This document shows positions 58,640 to 64,000 of a stretch of DNA of 64,000 nucleotides, piece by piece. Position numbers and translations under genes: made by a program. Source of the DNA: Phlegmacium glaucopus. Its lineage: Eukaryota > Basidiomycota > Agaricomycetes > Agaricales > Cortinariaceae. The number at the start of each line of letters is the position of its first letter. Within the stretch, counting starts at the first letter, position 1. Under the pieces are notes generated by a model. It had not been told where the DNA came from. It ran no database searches and saw nothing but the letters and a program-made list of their open reading frames with translations. The DNA lies in NCBI GenBank assembly GCA_015039465.1, contig MU130709.1, positions 19,786-83,785 of the forward strand. Reading direction: 5' to 3'.

Positions 58640-59622
58640 CTGTTCCAACTCAATCCTGGTGTGATTAGTGAGCAGCTTAAAGGCCAATTAGACAGGTAAG
58701 TGCTAAATAACATATTATTCCGTTGCTAATTCACTATTAGGCTTATGAAGACGTATCGCAAGCATGCAGCTTGACTTTGTCAAACTGGTGATGGTGTTGA
58801 TGGTGGAAATGTGGAGCATTTTGATTATTATATTCCGGCTGAGGGACCCAACAAAGGAACACCTTTGGTTGCGGTTAATATCTGGCGTACTGTTTTTGTT
58901 ACATATTGATTAATTTGAGTTCTAATCATTGTTTTGATTTAGAGGACATTGAGAAAGATTTTAAATTCTTTCCTCGTCTTCACAAGATATTTTCAGCTCG
59001 TCCTAATGTCGTTCTGATTGCCATTACTACTGCCCTTGGTCCTTATGGCCAGAGGACAGTTTGGTATCAGTCACCCGACGACAAAGACAGTTCAGCACCA
59101 GCTCCAATAACTGATAGTCAGATTGATCCACAGTTACTTAGGATAAGTGAGCCCGATGCTCCTCCTACTCCTCCTCATACCTTTGGGACCAACATCACTG
59201 CAGCCACTGCTAATGTGACTCCTCAGGCTGTTTCAACAAACTGGGTCCCAAAGCCATCCACCATCTCTCGGGAGGCAATTGAGAAGGCTCATCTTTCTAT
59301 TCAGAAGGTACCACAGAAGCATTCACTTCTTGACACTTTGGTTGAACTTCATGAGTATGTTTTAAATTTAATTCAGCAGCAAATCCTGACTACTTGTTTA
59401 GTAAAAATAACCAGAAGTGGAGTGAAGAAAATCTGGCAAAGCTCAACATCCAAAAGCGAGGGCAAATTCTTGAAGAGTTTAAGCTTGATATATGGACCAA
59501 GGAAGAGTATCTTGAACAGGTTAGGAAGCTGGAGGGTGGTTCTGAGCCTGCTCCAAAGGGTCAGAAGACTTGTTATGTTTCCCCTGACTGGGATGATGAT
59601 GCTTTTTATGCTTCATCCTAAT
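58640..59622 (+). pseudogene. SANT/Myb-like partner gene of a Harbinger element, degenerate
   Basis: Exons read LNPGVISEQLKGQLDR, then LMKTYRKHAA, stop (TGA 58772-58774), QTGDGVDGGNVEHFDYYIPA, then DIEKDFKFFPRLHKIFSARP. A Pro-rich middle follows, then FSKNNQKWSEENLAKLNIQK in another frame. The order matches the accessory DNA-binding protein that I associate with agaricomycete Harbinger transposases. A TGA replaces the expected Trp after HAA, and a frameshift precedes the last part. It is convergent with the transposase relic next to it. Confidence 0.65.
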
Positions 59623-59705
59623 GAATTCAATTCTAATTCATCTTAAAGATGCCTCTTTAAAATTTTAATTTTTGTTCTGTCATAGTTATACCCATAATTC
59701 CTAGT

Positions 59706-60790
59706 CTACATTTCTCGAAATGCCGTTAGTTCAGCCACAAGCTCCACCCGCTTAGCTTCTGAGTTTTGTATTGCTCCTAGTGGTTCATGAACTTGACCAC
59801 AATCCTCCTCTTCTTCAGCTTGGCCATGATCCTGAGCAAAGTAGGCAGCAAATGTATGACCATCAACATCAATGATAAGATTATGGAGGATGATTGCAAT
59901 TGTAATCCATCTGCATGCCATGTTGTGTTCTCTCTTTGAATTGATTGTCAAATGTAGTCCATGAAGGCATTGAAATCGACCTTTAAGAGCCCCCATGCAA
60001 TGCTCTGAACGAACACGTAAGTGAGCTACAATTTTATTGAAAAGGGCATTGGCGGGATCAAGAGAGGCAGGTTGTTTGTGGACAGGAATGGTCCTGGAGT
60101 TAACTCCATAGGCAGAATCAGCCCATGCAAACTCATCATCAGCAAAAAACCAATTTGGATATTTTGCAGCAGTGGTGTGCTCAAAAGCAGCAGCATCATG
60201 AACAGAACCTGTCATGCCATGAGAATAGTCAACAATGCATAGATTTGAAGGGACATTTCCAATCTAAAACTTAAATCAAAACAAAGAACTTGAAATTTAA
60301 GGGAAAATTACTTAGCATTAAGGCCATAATTGCCTTTCCGTGTATAATATGCATCACCATTTAGCCCTGGCTTTTTATATAACACAACAATTGTTCCATC
60401 ATACATTACCCAGCCCTCATGCCATTTTCCTTGAAATCCTAGATGTTCATCCATCCATTTCTTCTCAACCTCTTTTTCAGCAGATGTTAGCCTTTGTACA
60501 AATAAGTCATGGAGGGACTCAATTGCAGTAAAGCATTGGTTCGTATAATTTTCGACAGATCCTTCGGAACACCTGCCATACGTGATATATCTTCAAGAGA
60601 GGCTCCATTTCCACATCTTCCCATGCGGTAAAGTGTCACTGCCAGCTGCTGTTCAACTGGAGTCTGTGTGTTGTTGGAGTGATTGGTGAATACAGGATGT
60701 TCTTCAATGAGATTAAGGGTTGTTTGAAAAACCAGTGGAGTTACATCAGCAAAATCAGGAAATTCCCATAGCTTGTCACAGTCACATCGC
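59706..60790 (-). pseudogene. Harbinger-type DDE transposase, frameshifted
   Basis: The C-terminal part is open: MTGSVHDAAAFEHTTAAKYP, FFADDEFAWADSAYG, VRSEHCMGALKGRFQCLHG and CRWITIAIILHNLIIDVDG are typical of the HARBI1/DDE_4 nuclease. The N-terminal part (TPVEQQLAVTLYRMGRCGNG, EDISRMAG) loses frame by one base near 60575 before ESLHDLFVQRLTSAEKEVEK and WVMYDGTIVVLYKKPGLNGD. A second 1-nt problem sits at the intron near 60310. These lesions make it inactive. With the SANT-like gene it forms a decayed Harbinger unit. Confidence 0.85.
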
Positions 60791-61256
60791 CAAAATTATA
60801 GTTTGTTATAGTGCCTTATAGTGCCCATAGTATCCATGTCGCGCTTGCTAGCACTGTCCAGCACTGTCCCAAATGCAGAGTTCACTATATCACATTGTAG
60901 AGTTCACTATATCACATTGTAGAGCACTGCAAGGGATCCATTACTACTATCATGCATTATGAATCCCAGGCTATCCGGTAGATATCCTTAATATGAATTC
61001 TAATAGTCATTATTTTCAAATATATTTCATTCAAACTACATTGTAATATGAGAGCGAACAAACAGCCAGACACATGTATCTAATGAAATGAATTTTAATA
61101 AGGAAAGCTAGAAGTAAAGCTAAGAAAGAGATAGATAAAGTTCCTTGTCAAAGTACTTATTCAACCGGAATTCTGAACAGTAGGTAGAGGAATTATACTT
61201 GGTGAGGCGGCGATTGGCTACATTTCCAAAACAAGGAGTCAGGTCAACAGGCGCTC
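60791..61256. other. Non-coding spacer with a 22-bp tandem duplication
   Basis: Two perfect tandem copies of a 22-bp unit starting agagttcactatatcac (60877-60898 and 60899-60920), flanked by GCACTG motifs. Otherwise AT-rich DNA between the Harbinger relic and the Plavaka-type transposase. Confidence 0.6.
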
Positions 61257-63593
61257 TTACTTGCTGCAAAGGAAGTATGTTGCCAATGAGTTCGCCATTG
61301 GCCCGCCTTGCCCGTTTGAGAATATATAATGATGATTTTGCCTCAGGGTAAGGTCCTTGAGCTGTGGATGAACCTGAAATGTTTTTGTTGATCTGGGGTA
61401 CAATATCAAAACGACGTGCATATGTAAGGAAACGATCTCCATGAAAGAGGGATCTTGTGCGTTGAATAATATGGAAGATGAGACATAATTCTGCGACTTG
61501 ATGACCTTGAAAGATTGGAGGTTAGCAGGATATTCAACCAATGAACTGAAATCTATGATATCCATACCTTCAAGGCGGCTATGTGGCCATTCAAAATCTG
61601 GATCCAGATTGACGATGACTGGATCGTAGCGCCCCAACTCCCATTCACCAGATGGAGGACATGCATTTACAGTCTTGGATGGGAGAGTTTCATGTGGAAA
61701 ATGATATGCTTTATTTTGTAAACAAAGTTTCTTCCACACCTGTAAATGTGTGAATGGTAATTGAGATCCTTGAGATGCAGAGCGGCGGCCACCAAGGACT
61801 CTGATATATCCATCGTTAGCATTAGTGATACGTTGTATGTAGTCGGAGAGTGCTTCATGTAAATCTGGAATGTTGAACAAAGTAGCTATGTCATTGATAG
61901 GCTTATTAAATGATGGATCGCGGTTGAGATGGAAGGCTGCTTGAGGTGAGGAAAATGTATGTGGTTGCGCTTGTGGTACTCGGCCAGATGGAGGATTTTT
62001 CTTGAGGTCAGCAGCTTTGGCGAAATAGTCAATGTGAGAGGGCGAGGACTTGCCTGAGAGAGCTGATACAGGATTTATTTGATTGACAAGGTTAGCCGTT
62101 GTCTCAATAGTTGAGTCATCGCTGGCAACACTTGCACAGTCGCTATTGTCTTCTTCTGAAGAGCCATTTGTAGAAAACCTTGCGCAAAAGTCTACTTTGG
62201 CATCACGAACTGCTGTAAAAAGGTCGAATCGCTGACATTTCTCTATGTGATCAAGATGTCGACAAATTTGAGACTTGAATTTTTGGTTATTGGAGAAATC
62301 TGAAGGATCTTTTATCACTTCAATGTGAGCACATTCTGTTCCATCTGCTGACCATTGGAATGCAATACCATTTGCGCGAATACTTGGAATGACACTCTGT
62401 AGAAATTCCAGTTTTGGAATATACCAGTTATCAATAACATGGTTTTTCCCCTGTCGAGCCCCCGCAGCAATGATCGAATCCTTGTGAGTATGAAAGTCCT
62501 TTAGTGCTGCATCAATCTTTGCGCACATTGGTTCATCAATCTGCATAGATTGAGCCAAGTAACGGAAGTCCATCAGAGATTGGATGGCAACGAGGAAGTC
62601 TGGTGGAACAGCATCTGCAATCACAGCAACAATGTAGCGCTGGATCTCTCGGTGTTCACAACCAGTAACCTGTTTGAGAGACAATATGCCTTCTTTGAAC
62701 TGTTGGAATCCCACATGCTGATGAAGGATGGAGAAATGAAAGTCAAGCTCAGCGGCACCAACAGTGTTTATGCACCATTTGGCATCATGGTCCCAAAATG
62801 CTTTATGCCAGTGATGCAGCGGTTCTGGCGTTAGGAATACGGATGGATCGGACATAGGCCAATTCACCCAAAATGGTCGATGAATGCCATTCAAATGGAA
62901 CTGTGAAGCTGCCTTAAAATAAGCTTCCAGATCCCATGGATCAGCTTTTTCCTCCACCACATGGAGTTGTGCGAGCGTCGTTGATGCCATGCGTGGTTCA
63001 TGCCGGAAATTGTCTCCCAGTTGTTTATATGAAGCCATTGTAACCAAAGAAGTCCTCCCTGCAACGCCAGCAATAAGGGTGGATTCTGGAGTGTCGACGA
63101 TATATGCGGCTAGAGGGGTAAAGCAGAACCAACGCCATCCAAGTGGGTCGGACATCATGATTCCTATACTGGCAGCGGTTTTCAACGGTTGAAGAATGAA
63201 GTCGAGGCATTCGTGTACCAGCCTATCTCCCAGCAGGCCACGTAGACACTTTTTCTGATGAATAAATGACGGTACCGGTAGCAATGCTAAAAGAAGGAAA
63301 GCATGGTTGGATGATTTCATTCGGAAGTTCATTTTGAGATTGGCGAGGCTGATAAGCAATGGGTGTGCCATACGGTTACCGGTCATGGCAGATATATTTG
63401 TTTTATCTGATGATAAAACCGTTCCAAGGAGTGTTGCCCCTCGTGGAAGAGAATCCTTTGATATATAAGATGATTAGTCTTGGAGTCAAAACAGAGGAAA
63501 TCAAATATGATTACATACCTGCATTTCCCAAGCAGCATTGCCTGATAACCATTCTGTATACACTCGTATTGCACCCTCTGCTGACCAGAACAA
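61257..63593 (-). CDS. Plavaka-type transposase with DUF6830-like C-terminus
   Basis: An exon at 63519-63593 (FWSAEGAIRVYTEWLSGNAA) splices by a GTATGT..AAAG intron to the main exon, which begins DSLPRGATLLGTVLSSDKTN near 63455. Next come CFTPLAAYIVDTPES and HEPRMASTTLAQLHVV, then PSVFLTPEPLHHWHKAFWDH, GHEREIQRYIVAVIAD-like text (CEHREIQRYIVAVIADAVPP), KVIDNWYIPKLEFLQ-like text and ICRHLDHIEKCQRFDL. This is the agaricomycete Plavaka (CACTA-related) family. The long frame (709 residues from its first Met) has no internal stop, so it may be intact. The N-terminal zinc-finger exons should lie beyond 63600, but I could not follow them clearly. Confidence 0.75.
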
Positions 63594-64000
63594 CTGAAAT
63601 ATATGGCTTTACTCCCTTCCCGTGGATATGATAGGAAAGTGTAACTCTCTACTTACCCTCGATCGGAGTAAAGATGAAGCAAGAACGGATTCGTACCGAC
63701 GACACCTAACAAAAGACTTCGAGTTTGACCACTCAATGCGTAGATTTTACGCCATATATAAGAGGAATGGTTTTTTAAGGAACCTTTATCCACTTTTTGT
63801 AACCTGAAAGGAAGGTGTGACGTTTCCTGAATGCTTTAGCACGACTTTACGATGGCCACCCTGGAAGTACCTTTTCATTTGGTACCGGTTGTCGAAAAGA
63901 CTGTTTTGTTTTCAATAAAGAGATGATGGCTCTAGGGTATCTAACAGAAGTCAGTTAGAATGTGTTGGGCGATCAGGTTCTGATGTAGGTTAAGGTAGGC
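63594..64000. other. Possible upstream part of the transposase gene; unresolved
   Basis: On the minus strand a GTAAGT donor follows about 63656, suggesting a preceding exon (reading RRYESVLASSLLRSR or another frame). I could not match it to the family's N-terminus. The window ends here. Confidence 0.3.

Noticed and set aside
1..64000. CRISPR arrays, bacterial operons, riboswitches
   Set aside because: Intron-rich eukaryotic DNA; the short tandem repeats present (1335, 54880, 60877) have no regular unique spacers.

Overview
The window looks like nuclear DNA of a mushroom-forming basidiomycete (Agaricomycetes). The genes are cut by many 50-62 nt introns with GT..AG ends. The protein families fit: a trichodiene-synthase-fold sesquiterpene synthase, a ricin-B-like lectin, an NB-ARC/TPR receptor, a BTB domain of the agaricomycete type, and Plavaka, Harbinger and Ty3 transposons. 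All calls come from reading translations and splice sites by eye; nothing was searched.

Layout, left half (1-35 kb): a multi-pass membrane protein gene (1.3-2.6 kb, minus) whose broken relatives recur at 28.5-30.6 kb. Then the spliceosomal U5 protein Dim1 (minus) divergent from a cyclin-fold protein (plus), a ricin-B-like lectin (minus), a large Fab1-type PI3P 5-kinase (plus, ten exons), a gene-poor 4.7 kb stretch, the spliceosomal cyclophilin PPIH (minus) divergent from a sesquiterpene synthase (plus), and a xylulokinase with a large low-complexity insertion (31.8-34.6 kb, minus). For the Dim1, cyclin-fold, Fab1, PPIH and terpene synthase models, exon lengths sum to an exact multiple of three.

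Layout, right half (37-64 kb): almost entirely mobile or degenerate DNA. An NB-ARC/TPR receptor gene carries one nonsense codon and one frameshift. Beyond it lie small inverted-repeat elements, a degenerate LTR and a complete, very young Ty3/chromovirus (44156-51795) with two LTRs that look identical and a perfect 5-bp target duplication. Besides gag and pol, this element carries a double zinc-knuckle ORF and a BTB/POZ-like ORF, and its primer-binding site is complementary to its own predicted mRNA 5' end (Tf1-style self-priming). Further right are a dead Ty3 copy split by a solo LTR, a decayed Harbinger pair (SANT-like partner plus DDE transposase) and a Plavaka/DUF6830-type transposase reaching the right edge.

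The genes do not form one pathway: housekeeping and metabolic genes lie left, and a retroelement-rich block with a decayed immune-type receptor lies right. The most unusual items are the four-ORF self-priming Ty3 element with its BTB-like ORF, the 3-nt microexon and GC-AG intron predicted in PPIH, the tandem near-identical TPR units of the receptor, and a head-to-head inverted duplication of a membrane-protein exon.
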